A stretch of 24,776 nucleotides of DNA. Source: a virus. Both the position numbers and the translations under genes were made by a program. The stretch lies in the IMG/VR virus record IMGVR_UViG_3300037119_003876, positions 1-24,776 of that record; one strand, written 5' to 3'. The notes under the pieces are model-generated. The model was not told the DNA's origin, made no database searches, and saw nothing but the letters and a program-made list of their open reading frames with translations. Shown here piece after piece: positions 1 to 5,223 of this stretch. Every line of letters begins with the position of its first letter. The first letter of the stretch is position 1.

Positions 1-19
1 AATCTATTGGTTTGCTCAT
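1..19 (-). CDS. 5' end of an unknown gene, cut by window edge
   Basis: An ATG (minus strand, first base 19) overlaps the TGA of the upstream 48-aa gene in an ATGA arrangement. Only six codons lie inside the window, so nothing can be said about function. It is reported because the same coupling is used along this whole minus-strand operon. Confidence 0.4.
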
Positions 20-162
20 CCCGTTGTCACCCTAGCAAGCCATACGAAGATTAACGCACCAACAAGTCCCAAAAGAATCGCTGGCGCTAAACACATAAGT
101 ACAAAAACACACAGGATACATTTCTCAAAGAAAGACTCTCTGAGGTCAGCTAGTTTATTCAT
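16..162 (-). CDS. Small single-span membrane protein, 48 aa
   Basis: The 48-residue ORF starts at an ATG overlapping the stop of the upstream 101-aa gene. It has a charged N-terminus (about residues 1-14) and one long hydrophobic stretch (about residues 16-42), ending in a short basic tail. One transmembrane helix is likely, so the protein probably sits in the host inner membrane. Phage proteins of this shape include holins, spanin parts and superinfection-exclusion peptides. No endolysin or other lysis gene is next to it, so no specific role is assigned. Confidence 0.6.
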   Translation of the reverse strand: MNKLADLRESFFEKCILCVFVLMCLAPAILLGLVGALIFVWLARVTTG

Positions 163-464
163 ATTGTTATTACCTTTGCTTCGATTAGTTTTATAAGGAG
201 TTTGGCTACGGCATCTTCAGGAGTGTCGGCATATATTGGAGGCTTGTCTTGCATTTCTTGCATTTTATAACGATGCCCTAATACCCAGAGTTTTTTGTCG
301 GTTTCAGTTTGTACCAACGTAACAAGGTAGTTTTCTGGTAATTTCCGTAGCAGATAGCCGAGAGTATAGGCAGGAGACTCAGGCCAGCTCGGAAGCTCCA
401 GATTACCACTCCAGCCGCTGGTTTTATACAGCTCTTTTGCTAGTTCTAAGCTACAAACTTCCAT
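159..464 (-). CDS. Phage hypothetical protein, 101 aa
   Basis: The ATG at 464 follows a GGAGGG Shine-Dalgarno at the end of the upstream gene. The protein is soluble and mixed alpha/beta. An N-terminal part carries an AKELYKTSGW segment, and the C-terminal segment TPEDAVAKLLIKL is of a type seen in many small phage proteins encoded near recombination genes. No catalytic motif is visible. Its stop overlaps the start of the 48-aa membrane protein, so the two are probably translated together. Function is not known; the family resemblance is from memory of similar phage ORFs, not from a search. Confidence 0.75.
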   Translation of the reverse strand: MEVCSLELAKELYKTSGWSGNLELPSWPESPAYTLGYLLRKLPENYLVTLVQTETDKKLWVLGHRYKMQEMQDKPPIYADTPEDAVAKLLIKLIEAKVITI

Positions 465-465
465 C

Positions 466-606
466 CTACCCTCCAGTCAGCTTAAATAGTAAGTAACAAT
501 TATTGGCGAACAGGCTAATAAACGCTATCGTCGCCAGTAATACCACCAAGATCCATTTCTTCATGCTCTCAGTATCTCTCACGCCGTGTTTTAGTGTGTA
601 GTTCAT
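466..606 (-). CDS. Small membrane protein, 46 aa
   Basis: The start codon overlaps the TGA of the hexapeptide-repeat gene (ATGA). After about 16 polar and basic residues there is a hydrophobic segment of about 20 residues beginning at MKKWILVVLL, which can be a membrane anchor or signal anchor. An internal ATG at this segment could also serve as a start. The gene ends inside the ribosome binding site of the next gene. One membrane span is the only property that can be supported. Confidence 0.6.
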   Translation of the reverse strand: MNYTLKHGVRDTESMKKWILVVLLATIAFISLFANNCYLLFKLTGG

Positions 607-1391
607 GAGTTTTTGGTGTTGCCTTTCAAAAGATCTAGTAGCTCATCGACCCACGCTAGGACTTGTTTTGCCACTGGGTTAGTTTTAGGCGTATCTCCAG
701 TAGCAATCCCCATGAAATAAGCTTCAGCAGGACGGTCGCTGTCTGGGGAGATGCCACCAAGTTCTGTATAACTACATTTTCGTACGTTTGCTATCGTACC
801 ACAGAGACAGGCGCACTCTCCCTCATATACAGAGCCATTTACTTTACCATCAACGATAGCTTTCCGCAGTGCTGGGATCTCAGGTATGGCGTGTAGCAGT
901 AGCTCCCACAGATCGGCTTTTATCAGGGAATAGGATACGGAGACCTGTGCTTTGCCGGAGACCCGTGCTTTGCCGGAGACCCGTGCTTCGCCGAAGACCC
1001 GTGCTTCGCCGGAGACCCGTGCTTCGTCGGAGACCCATGCTTTGCCGGAGACCTGTGCTTCGCCGAAGACCCATGCTTCGCCGAAGACCCATGCTTCGCC
1101 GAAGACCCGTGCTTCGCCGGAGACCCGTGCTTCGTCGGAGACCCATGCTTTGCCGGAGACCTGTGCTTCGCCGAAGACCCATGCTTCGCCGAAGACCCAT
1201 GCTTTGCCGGAGACCTGTGCTTCGCCGGAGACCCGTGCTTCGCCGAAGACCCAGCCCCCTACAGAACCTTTTTTAATAGTTTCTCCTCCGCCCGTTTCAA
1301 AGTCTATGGTTGCTTTTAGCCGAAACAGTTTTACGCCGAGCCAATTCACCTGACTCTCAGATGTTAATTTGAAGTATGATTTAGTTGCCAT
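603..1391 (-). CDS. Hexapeptide-repeat (left-handed beta-helix-like) phage protein
   Basis: The 262-residue protein has three parts. Residues 1-43 are a unique N-terminal segment ([13 protein letters not shown]). Residues about 44-152 are about 17 tandem six-residue units of the form (A)xVxG(E/K/D), with V and A at fixed positions, as expected for a left-handed parallel beta-helix. Residues about 153-262 are a C-terminal domain with a Cys-containing [14 protein letters not shown] segment and a [13 protein letters not shown] segment. This repeat plus C-terminal domain combination is recurrent in phage and prophage proteins of unknown function. Start is at a TAATG overlap with the 108-aa gene, with an AAAGGG site upstream. 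The repeat DNA is nearly identical between units, which suggests recent expansion or ongoing length change. A structural or binding scaffold role is inference. Confidence 0.85.
   Translation of the reverse strand: MATKSYFKLTSESQVNWLGVKLFRLKATIDFETGGGETIKKGSVGGWVFGEARVSGEAQVSGKAWVFGEAWVFGEAQVSGKAWVSDEARVSGEARVFGEAWVFGEAWVFGEAQVSGKAWVSDEARVSGEARVFGEARVSGKARVSGKAQVSVSYSLIKADLWELLLHAIPEIPALRKAIVDGKVNGSVYEGECACLCGTIANVRKCSYTELGGISPDSDRPAEAYFMGIATGDTPKTNPVAKQVLAWVDELLDLLKGNTKNS
941..1252 (-). repeat. 18-bp tandem repeat array with a 108-bp higher-order period
   Basis: About 17 units of 18 bp encode the hexapeptides of the beta-helix protein. Units differ at a few positions (gcttcgccgaagacc, gctttgccggagacc, gcttcgtcggagacc read on the plus strand). 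The block starting at 1021 recurs at 1129 for several units, exactly 108 bp (six units) later, so the array grew at least once by duplication of a multi-unit block. Because 18 is divisible by 3, other frames are also open and repetitive here; these are shadows. Confidence 0.95.
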
Positions 1392-1717
1392 TATACAATC
1401 CCTTTCCTCTTAAATATTTTCTGTAAAAAACTCTGCTTGCTGAACTCATTAGTAATTTCTTTGAATGCGTGGTAGCGGCGCTCATTAATTAAAGGTGAGG
1501 CTGGAAATTCCTTGCTAAACTCTCTCCGCCGCCGGGCAACTATATCCATACTTGGGATGCCCATGAAAATGAATCGTTGCCCCCTGGTTAATACCAGCCC
1601 CTCATCTTGGGCGATCTGTAACCATAGTTCTTTATCGCTGTCCCTGAATCGCTGATCGAGGAACATTAGGTGCTTAACTCGTTGCCGGACTGAATTGTTT
1701 TTGACTATGACACTCAT
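1391..1717 (-). CDS. Phage hypothetical protein, 108 aa
   Basis: The ATG at 1717 has GGAG about eight bases upstream. The protein is basic, with a cluster of arginines in the middle (SMDIVARRRREF). The layout, with a DSDKELWLQIAQDEGL segment, then IPSMDIVARRRR, then a short basic tail, resembles a family of small phage proteins often found near ssDNA-binding or recombination genes. That resemblance is recalled, not searched. The arginine-rich segment would suit nucleic acid binding, which is inference. It lies between the ERF protein and the beta-helix protein. Confidence 0.75.
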   Translation of the reverse strand: MSVIVKNNSVRQRVKHLMFLDQRFRDSDKELWLQIAQDEGLVLTRGQRFIFMGIPSMDIVARRRREFSKEFPASPLINERRYHAFKEITNEFSKQSFLQKIFKRKGIV

Positions 1718-1737
1718 TTGGTAATCTCCACATTACG

Positions 1738-2367
1738 TTAATTACGGTCTTCGGGCGGTGTTTGATCCATGTCCTCCAATACAGCTTTGGCGCTGAATGC
1801 CTTAACTAAGTTAATAGCGTCCTCAGCCTCGTCCTCACGGATGTTGCCAGGGTACTTGCCGGTGATGTTCTGCAGAGTTTTAATGATGTCCTCAGCTTTG
1901 GACAGCTCGGGGTATATTTCCTTAACAGCTCCGATGAGCCGAGTTTTCTGCTGTGCCGTTGCCAGCCGGTGCTCTTTGGCGTCATTATCGTCATCGGGGA
2001 TCAACCCTAGCATAGCAGTGAGCATATACCGTCTATAGTAAGTAATGGCCGCACCGATAGCTTGGGGATCGTCCCTTTGTAAAACCATCTGCATGGTTTC
2101 TGTTATCCATTCACCACTCTCGATATGGTAGAGAGTGGTTTCAAAGAATTGCCCCATAGACTGATCGCCTGTCGTTGGTGAAGCTACTACCACCAAGCCA
2201 TTCTTCTGCATGAGAGCGCCTACAGCGTCCCAGGTTGAGTTTAAATTGGCATAGGCGTATTCGCGGCTGCCGACCTGACCTTTGGCCGTCTTAGCTATCT
2301 GCCCGGCGCTCTGCTGGACGTTTTGGATGGCAGCCATCAGGTTTTTGACTGATTCAGATTTTTTCAT
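1738..2367 (-). CDS. erf: ERF-family single-strand annealing protein
   Basis: The protein (209 aa) belongs to the ERF superfamily of phage recombinases, which bind single-stranded DNA and anneal complementary strands during phage replication and repair, without ATP. Visible family signatures are YAYANL near residue 37 in a typical ERF N-terminal block, a TTLYHIESGEW strand near 77-87, QAIGAAITYYRRYML at 102-116, and the acidic DDDNDA at 125-130. The C-terminal 70 residues are helical and charged, the usual region of partner binding. Length is normal for the family. Start ATG overlaps the stop of the upstream 60-aa gene (ATGA), so translation is coupled. Confidence 0.93.
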   Translation of the reverse strand: MKKSESVKNLMAAIQNVQQSAGQIAKTAKGQVGSREYAYANLNSTWDAVGALMQKNGLVVVASPTTGDQSMGQFFETTLYHIESGEWITETMQMVLQRDDPQAIGAAITYYRRYMLTAMLGLIPDDDNDAKEHRLATAQQKTRLIGAVKEIYPELSKAEDIIKTLQNITGKYPGNIREDEAEDAINLVKAFSAKAVLEDMDQTPPEDRN

Positions 2368-2546
2368 AGCTCTTCCATCCCGCTAATAAGCTCCTTGAGT
2401 TCGTCGCACTTTTCTATAATATCCTGAGCCTGATAAGCCCGGTCTTCCAAGCTCCCAGATTCATCACCGTCCCACTCACCAGCGATATGGTCAGCCCACC
2501 TGATAACATCGTCCACTGTAAGTTTGTAAAAAGTCTCGTCTTTCAT
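2364..2546 (-). CDS. Small acidic protein, 60 aa
   Basis: The ATG at 2546 is chosen over a TTG two codons upstream because it overlaps the TGA of the preceding micro-ORF and has GGAG at a good distance. The product is strongly acidic and helical (many E, D and L). No motif is recognised. Its stop overlaps the ERF start, so it is probably made together with the annealing protein. A regulatory or modulating partner of ERF is possible but not shown. Confidence 0.65.
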   Translation of the reverse strand: MKDETFYKLTVDDVIRWADHIAGEWDGDESGSLEDRAYQAQDIIEKCDELKELISGMEEL

Positions 2547-2596
2547 GACCAATCTCCAATATCAGAGCGAACGTCAAAGTCTATATCATCAAACAT
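2543..2596 (-). CDS. Possible micro-ORF, 17 aa, acidic
   Basis: The ORF begins at an ATG that overlaps the end of the 48-aa gene and ends in an ATGA overlap with the 60-aa gene. It is too short to judge by composition (rich in D). The exact chaining with both neighbours is the only evidence. It may act only to carry ribosomes from one gene to the next. Confidence 0.35.
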   Translation of the reverse strand: MFDDIDFDVRSDIGDWS

Positions 2597-2735
2597 CAGT
2601 ATTCTCCCCAAAAGTATTAAGCCTATTCTCCATACCAATTAACCACTTGTCGATTAAATCTAGTGTCGCATCAATAGTATTTTTCTGCTCGATCACAACG
2701 TCCTGAATTTGCTGTAGTCGTTCGAGGTCGTTCAT
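2589..2735 (-). CDS. Small helical protein, 48 aa
   Basis: The ATG at 2735 overlaps the TGA of the preceding 43-aa ORF (ATGA), which is why it is preferred over a longer version starting at 2789. The product is amphipathic and probably one or two helices or a short coiled coil (LERLQQIQDVVIEQKN). No function is recognised. Confidence 0.6.
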   Translation of the reverse strand: MNDLERLQQIQDVVIEQKNTIDATLDLIDKWLIGMENRLNTFGENTDV

Positions 2736-2863
2736 ACTGTCAACATCCTTTCTACGTCTATAACCGGCTCGAAATCTAGGGCGTACCACAAAACACCATC
2801 TTCTACGGTCATGTGGATGTTGGCTTTCCAGATGGTTGAGTCGTCTGTTACGTTAATCTTCAC
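2732..2863 (-). CDS. Small protein, 43 aa, GTG start
   Basis: The ORF begins with GTG inside the end of the preceding 27-aa ORF and has a strong GGAGG site. It starts MKINVTDDST and reads as alternating beta-like strands. Its stop overlaps the start of the 48-aa gene. It is supported by Shine-Dalgarno and coupling only; no family is recognised. Confidence 0.55.
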   Translation of the reverse strand: MKINVTDDSTIWKANIHMTVEDGVLWYALDFEPVIDVERMLTV

Positions 2864-2936
2864 TTTCGTCCTCCAGTTCTGCTATGGCAAGTGTCTGCTC
2901 TAGCATTTCAAATTCGTGGTCTGAGTCGCTTTGCAT
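2853..2936 (-). CDS. Possible small acidic peptide, 27 aa
   Basis: It begins at the ATG of a TAATG overlap with the first ORF of the operon and ends inside the next. The product is very acidic (about 12 D and E residues of 27). The coding claim rests on the overlapping chain of starts and stops, not on similarity. Confidence 0.4.
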   Translation of the reverse strand: MQSDSDHEFEMLEQTLAIAELEDESED

Positions 2937-3013
2937 TACTGCATTACCAAAACACCCATAAAAAATGTCCCTTTAGCTGGTTGGCTGTTGCGATCTTTGA
3001 TGGTAATTTTCAT
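2936..3013 (-). CDS. Possible small peptide, 25 aa, first in minus operon
   Basis: The ATG at 3013 has GGAG about seven bases upstream and is the first good start after the minus-strand promoter at 3057-3085. The product begins MKITIKDRNS and is basic in its first half, hydrophobic in the second. It may be a leader peptide for the operon. Its stop overlaps the next ATG. Confidence 0.45.
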   Translation of the reverse strand: MKITIKDRNSQPAKGTFFMGVLVMQ

Positions 3014-3056
3014 AATACTTCTCCGTTTAGTGGTGGCTTCCCTGCTACCTACCTCT

Positions 3057-3085
3057 ATAGTACAGGATGATTAACTATGCGTCAA
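3057..3085 (-). promoter_or_regulatory. Sigma70-like promoter of the minus-strand operon
   Basis: On the minus strand TTGACG (3085-3080) is followed after exactly 17 bases by TACTAT (3062-3057). The predicted start of transcription is about 3050, some 37 bases before the first ATG. This would drive the ERF operon leftward. Confidence 0.75.
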
Positions 3086-3119
3086 GTAGATTATGAATAG
3101 TTTTTGTGATAAGCTAATG

Positions 3120-3203
3120 TTTGCTGGAGATCATCTTTGTTTAGCTAGGATGGCTTCCCCTCCAGCACTATAGCCTCTAGGTTCGGCCGGGAGGCTATTT
3201 TTA
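3120..3203 (+). ncRNA. Candidate small RNA with two perfect hairpins
   Basis: Two perfect 8-bp inverted repeats lie side by side: TGCTGGAG (3122-3129) with CTCCAGCA (3160-3167), then ATAGCCTC (3170-3177) with GAGGCTAT (3191-3198), followed by a T run. The second is a terminator. No plus-strand gene lies upstream that would need terminating. A weak extended -10 (TGTGATAAG, 3105-3113) sits just before the first hairpin. Read as a free-standing RNA of about 84 nt. It could instead be a structural DNA site such as a cleavage or replication signal. Confidence 0.4.
3170..3203 (+). terminator. Intrinsic terminator, plus strand
   Basis: Perfect 8-bp stem ATAGCCTC / GAGGCTAT with a 13-base loop, followed by five T bases. 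It points rightward, toward 3204, and the only candidate transcript upstream on this strand is the small RNA above. Confidence 0.7.
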
Positions 3204-3298
3204 TGTTAATAAAACGCCACTTTTTTAATATATGGCTGGGTATATGTTAAGCGGTTTAATATGTTGGCTTTACTTGGCTTGGGAAATTTGGTGGACGG

Positions 3299-3335
3299 GA
3301 AAAAGAGAAACCCACCTTTCCTAAGATTGGTGGGT
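3299..3335 (-). terminator. Intrinsic terminator, minus strand
   Basis: Perfect 7-bp stem ACCCACC (3310-3316) with GGTGGGT (3329-3335), 12-base loop, followed on the minus strand by a T-rich tract (TTCTCTTTTT). It points leftward and fits as the end of the candidate small RNA. Confidence 0.7.
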
Positions 3336-3365
3336 GTTGATAGCGTTCTCTTGTTTCTAAGCTCC

Positions 3366-3377
3366 ACTACATGTAGT
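3366..3377. promoter_or_regulatory. 12-bp perfect palindrome, possible operator
   Basis: ACTACATGTAGT is a perfect palindrome right beside the two overlapping promoters at 3380-3416. It would suit a dimeric repressor that blocks the minus-strand start and the plus-strand -35. Alternatively it forms the 5' hairpin of the minus-strand RNA. Confidence 0.45.
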
Positions 3378-3379
3378 AG

Positions 3380-3408
3380 TTGATTTAATTATCGCAAAGG
3401 TTTATTAT
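3380..3408 (+). promoter_or_regulatory. Sigma70-like promoter for the 3606 gene
   Basis: TTGATT (3380-3385), 17 bases, TATTAT (3403-3408). Predicted start about 3415, giving a leader of about 190 bases before the ATG at 3606. It overlaps the opposite promoter 3388-3416 almost completely, so polymerase can hold only one at a time. Confidence 0.65.
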
Positions 3409-3416
3409 GCTGTCAA
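3388..3416 (-). promoter_or_regulatory. Sigma70-like promoter for the minus-strand small RNA
   Basis: On the minus strand TTGACA (3416-3411), 17 bases, GATAAT (3393-3388). This is the closest match to the sigma70 consensus found in the window. Directed leftward, with predicted start near 3381. Confidence 0.7.
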
Positions 3417-3605
3417 GACGTTGATAGCGTCGCTCACCAATTTAGCCAGACTGGACGTTTAGTTAACGACCGAGGAGATGGCTTACAATTAAGCTCCTAA
3501 ATGTGCGGTGAGGCACGAATAACTAACTAGGGTGCGTCGCCCTTACAATAGGCGCTCATCTGCCGATATGATTAAGCAGCGCTCATTAACAATAAAGGAG
3601 TTAGC
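3415..3605 (+). promoter_or_regulatory. Long 5' leader without ORF
   Basis: About 190 bases separate the predicted start from the ATG at 3606. It holds a direct repeat GCGCTCAT (3552-3559 and 3579-3586), and the second copy of GTTGATAGCGT (3420-3430; first copy at 3336-3346). A CTCCT near 3495 could pair with the AGGAG of the 3606 ribosome binding site. Several weak hairpins are possible. No known riboswitch was recognised. Confidence 0.4.
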
Positions 3606-3851
3606 ATGAAGCAGTTGCATTATGTTGACCCATATCATAAAAGTAGTGTAATTCGTGGGAGTGGTTATCGTACAGATAACGGTGTCATCAGGGTTATACC
3701 AAATTATGAAAGGGTTGAAAACATTAGAGGTAAACTAAAGTATGTGACTATAACAAACCATAACGGTCTTAAAGTACATATCTCAGCTAAACTAATCCCA
3801 GAAGTAGTAGAAATGCTGTCACAGTACAAAACCCATATCGGTGATGACTGA
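3606..3851 (+). CDS. Small basic protein, 81 aa, beside the promoter hub
   Basis: The ATG follows AAGGAG at a seven-base spacing. The product is soluble, basic in its first two thirds and beta-rich, ending in a likely helix (IPEVVEMLSQYKTH). It is the first gene from the promoter at 3380. That position is often held by phage regulators, but no helix-turn-helix or ribbon-helix-helix pattern can be assigned. Function unknown. Confidence 0.75.
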   Translation: MKQLHYVDPYHKSSVIRGSGYRTDNGVIRVIPNYERVENIRGKLKYVTITNHNGLKVHISAKLIPEVVEMLSQYKTHIGDD

Positions 3852-3981
3852 CAGGATAGACGAGTTGATTGTAGCTCCTGGGCTTGAACAGCTGAAAACA
3901 GGGGCTTATTTGTTGTGGCTTACAAGACCATCATGGAAGCTCGAGACCACGCTCTCTGCTATATCAATCAAACTCTCGTAA
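3844..3981 (+). CDS. Small protein, 45 aa, overlapping 3606 gene
   Basis: An ATG inside the last codons of the 81-aa gene opens a 45-codon frame (MTDRIDELIVAPGLEQLKTG) ending at 3981. The eight-base overlap suggests coupling. Its last 18 bases overlap the end of the convergent minus-strand gene 3964-4155. The acidic start and hydrophobic middle do not match a known family. Confidence 0.5.
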   Translation: MTDRIDELIVAPGLEQLKTGAYLLWLTRPSWKLETTLSAISIKLS

Positions 3982-4155
3982 AACAGCCCGCGTTACCTTT
4001 GCCCCAGCATACGCCCCCAACAGAGCTACCGTGGCTAGAGACAGGCGCTCCGGCGTTAGAACAGGTGCAATGTAGTATCGAGCAAGCCCCTGAATTGCAC
4101 CCACACTGGCGAGTACTAAGTCTTGCGGAGATTGTTCGAGTAGTTTTTTAATCAT
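3964..4155 (-). CDS. Small protein with possible membrane segment, 63 aa
   Basis: The start overlaps the TGA of the preceding gene (ATGA). The product begins MIKKLLEQSPQDL and has a weakly hydrophobic stretch (LSLATVALLGAYAGAKV), which may be one membrane helix, then a basic tail. A plus-strand frame across the same bases (3915-4151) is judged a shadow because this frame is coupled to four others. Last gene of the cassette. Confidence 0.65.
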   Translation of the reverse strand: MIKKLLEQSPQDLVLASVGAIQGLARYYIAPVLTPERLSLATVALLGAYAGAKVTRAVLREFD

Positions 4156-4307
4156 GCTGCTTCTTGTTTCCCAAAATCGACGTAAATAACATTTGCAGAT
4201 AAATCCAGTATCTCAGCTACATACTCTTGCGGGATAAAATCATCAGGAGAATTAGGTTGACGCTCCGGCGTGACCTCCACCACAACCGGCCTAATGTATT
4301 CATGCAT
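4152..4307 (-). CDS. Small acidic protein, 51 aa
   Basis: The ATG at 4307 lies within the last codons of the preceding 52-aa gene and the TGA overlaps the next ATG. The product begins MHEYIRPVVVEVTPERQ. The chained overlaps on both sides are the main evidence for coding. No family recognised. Confidence 0.6.
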   Translation of the reverse strand: MHEYIRPVVVEVTPERQPNSPDDFIPQEYVAEILDLSANVIYVDFGKQEAA

Positions 4308-4458
4308 TATCAAACCTTACAATAATTGTCTTTTCCAACGCCTTAGCGGCAAGCCCCTGTATCTCGCACCATAGCTCCTCTACATCCTCAGCTGACTGTA
4401 TAGCGTCAGACTCCAGGAAAACCTCCATAAAGCCCTCGTAGGGCGGCCATTCAGACAT
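4300..4458 (-). CDS. Small acidic protein, 52 aa
   Basis: Begins eight bases inside the end of the 70-aa gene and ends inside the start of the 51-aa gene. Rich in E, W and hydrophobic residues (SAEDVEELWCEIQGLAAKAL), a probable helical protein. Function unknown. Confidence 0.6.
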   Translation of the reverse strand: MSEWPPYEGFMEVFLESDAIQSAEDVEELWCEIQGLAAKALEKTIIVRFDNA

Positions 4459-4663
4459 TGCGGTGCTCCACCCAAGCTAGAGCGTGGTCGTAGGCAGTAT
4501 AATCACTGGTATTTTTAAGTGCTTGAGCGGCCATCATCGTGGCCCTGTTCATAACCCAAACGGTGCGGGCTGTCTCAGCTGGTAAGGGGATTTGTTTGTG
4601 GATATGAGCAGTAACTAAATCAGGGTCAACTACAACTGGGTCAGGCCGCCACAGCTCGCTCAT
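4451..4663 (-). CDS. Small protein, 70 aa
   Basis: The ATG at 4663 lies 23 bases inside the end of the 88-aa gene. The product (MSELWRPDPVVVDPDLVTAH) has a proline-rich start and a helical C-terminal half with VWVMNRATMMAAQALK. No recognised domain. Part of the five-gene coupled cassette. Confidence 0.65.
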   Translation of the reverse strand: MSELWRPDPVVVDPDLVTAHIHKQIPLPAETARTVWVMNRATMMAAQALKNTSDYTAYDHALAWVEHRNV

Positions 4664-4907
4664 CGCTAGCTTCTGTCAGTAAATGGCCTGCCCAAATATC
4701 TCTTGAGCGCCCATCAGGATAATGGTCGAGCAATGAGTTTACATTGGCTAAGTGCTGCCCAGATTCTACCAGTGTGTCGTAGCTTCCTCTGTGCAAGAGA
4801 GTACGCCGGGCCACCCATTCGCTAATAATAAGGTTTGTTAAAGCGTGGCTGTCACCTTGTGGTATCCCAACTGTTGGTTTGAATTCTTGGTTATAAGGAT
4901 TAGGCAT
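4641..4907 (-). CDS. Small protein, 88 aa, first gene of minus cassette
   Basis: Begins MPNPYNQEFKPTVGIPQGDS. It has no clear Shine-Dalgarno next to the ATG; a GGAG lies far upstream (about 4934). A possible -10 (TATACT, minus strand, 4954-4949) gives a leader of about 35 bases. The sequence is helical and mixed-charge, with no known motif. Confidence 0.6.
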   Translation of the reverse strand: MPNPYNQEFKPTVGIPQGDSHALTNLIISEWVARRTLLHRGSYDTLVESGQHLANVNSLLDHYPDGRSRDIWAGHLLTEASDERAVAA

Positions 4908-5223
4908 AAGTGTAAAATATCATGTTGGGCGAAAATCTCCTAGCAAATAGTATAAAATAGGGATATTATGCTCTCGTTGGCCTCCAACTAGGTCAAAGCA
5001 CCTCCCAAATTACTTACTTTTTTCTCTGGATATGTGATCGCCCACCGATCAGTTCCAACCGTTTTGAAAAGTTCACAAAAAATTCTTTGGCCGAGGGTTG
5101 GCTCGGTCGCTTATATTGGGGCACGGTGCATGGCAAAGTATCTGATGCTGATACCACGGAGAACCGACCTCCAGCAGTCTAGCCCCCTGCACTGGATAGC
5201 CAGGGATGTGTTATTATTCAAAT
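4908..5223. promoter_or_regulatory. Non-coding intergenic region with probable divergent promoters
   Basis: No convincing gene lies here. On the minus strand TATACT (4954-4949) could be the -10 of the 88-aa gene cassette. On the plus strand TATTAT (4964-4969) could be a -10 toward the terminase genes and is followed at once by a small inverted repeat GTTGG/CCAAC (4976-4988). A hairpin CCGAG/CTCGG lies at 5091-5106. A second TATTAT (5213-5218) lies six bases before the ATG at 5224, so the small terminase message could be leaderless. All -35 boxes are poor. The plus-strand frame 5034-5243 looks non-coding. Confidence 0.4.

Larger units (their letters stand above)
3299..3381 (-). ncRNA. Candidate minus-strand small RNA with its own promoter and terminator
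   Basis: A near-consensus promoter (TTGACA, 17 bases, GATAAT at 3416-3388) predicts a start near 3381, and a terminator hairpin with a T-rich tail ends near 3299. The transcript of about 83 nt contains no ORF of meaningful length. It would begin with the palindrome ACTACATGTAGT, able to form a 5' hairpin, then an A-rich single-stranded linker, then the terminator stem. This is the layout of a small regulatory RNA. A target is not evident. Confidence 0.55.

Noticed and set aside
941-1252. Repeat array considered as a CRISPR
   Set aside because: Units are directly adjacent with no unique spacers and encode a hexapeptide protein.
869-1353. Long repetitive plus-strand and other-frame ORFs across the 18-bp array
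   Set aside because: They exist only because the repeat length is divisible by three; the minus-strand frame has a unique N-terminal and C-terminal domain and start and stop couplings.
3120-3203. Considered a tRNA because of a GGTTCG-like segment
   Set aside because: No acceptor stem or anticodon arm can be formed; the bases fit better as two hairpins with a terminator.
3259-3381. Plus-strand frame of about 40 codons starting at ATG near 3259
   Set aside because: No Shine-Dalgarno, and it crosses the minus-strand terminator, palindrome and promoter.
3915-4151. Plus-strand ORF of 78 aa
   Set aside because: It is antisense to the 63-aa minus gene that is ATGA-coupled to the cassette, and its start has no ribosome site.
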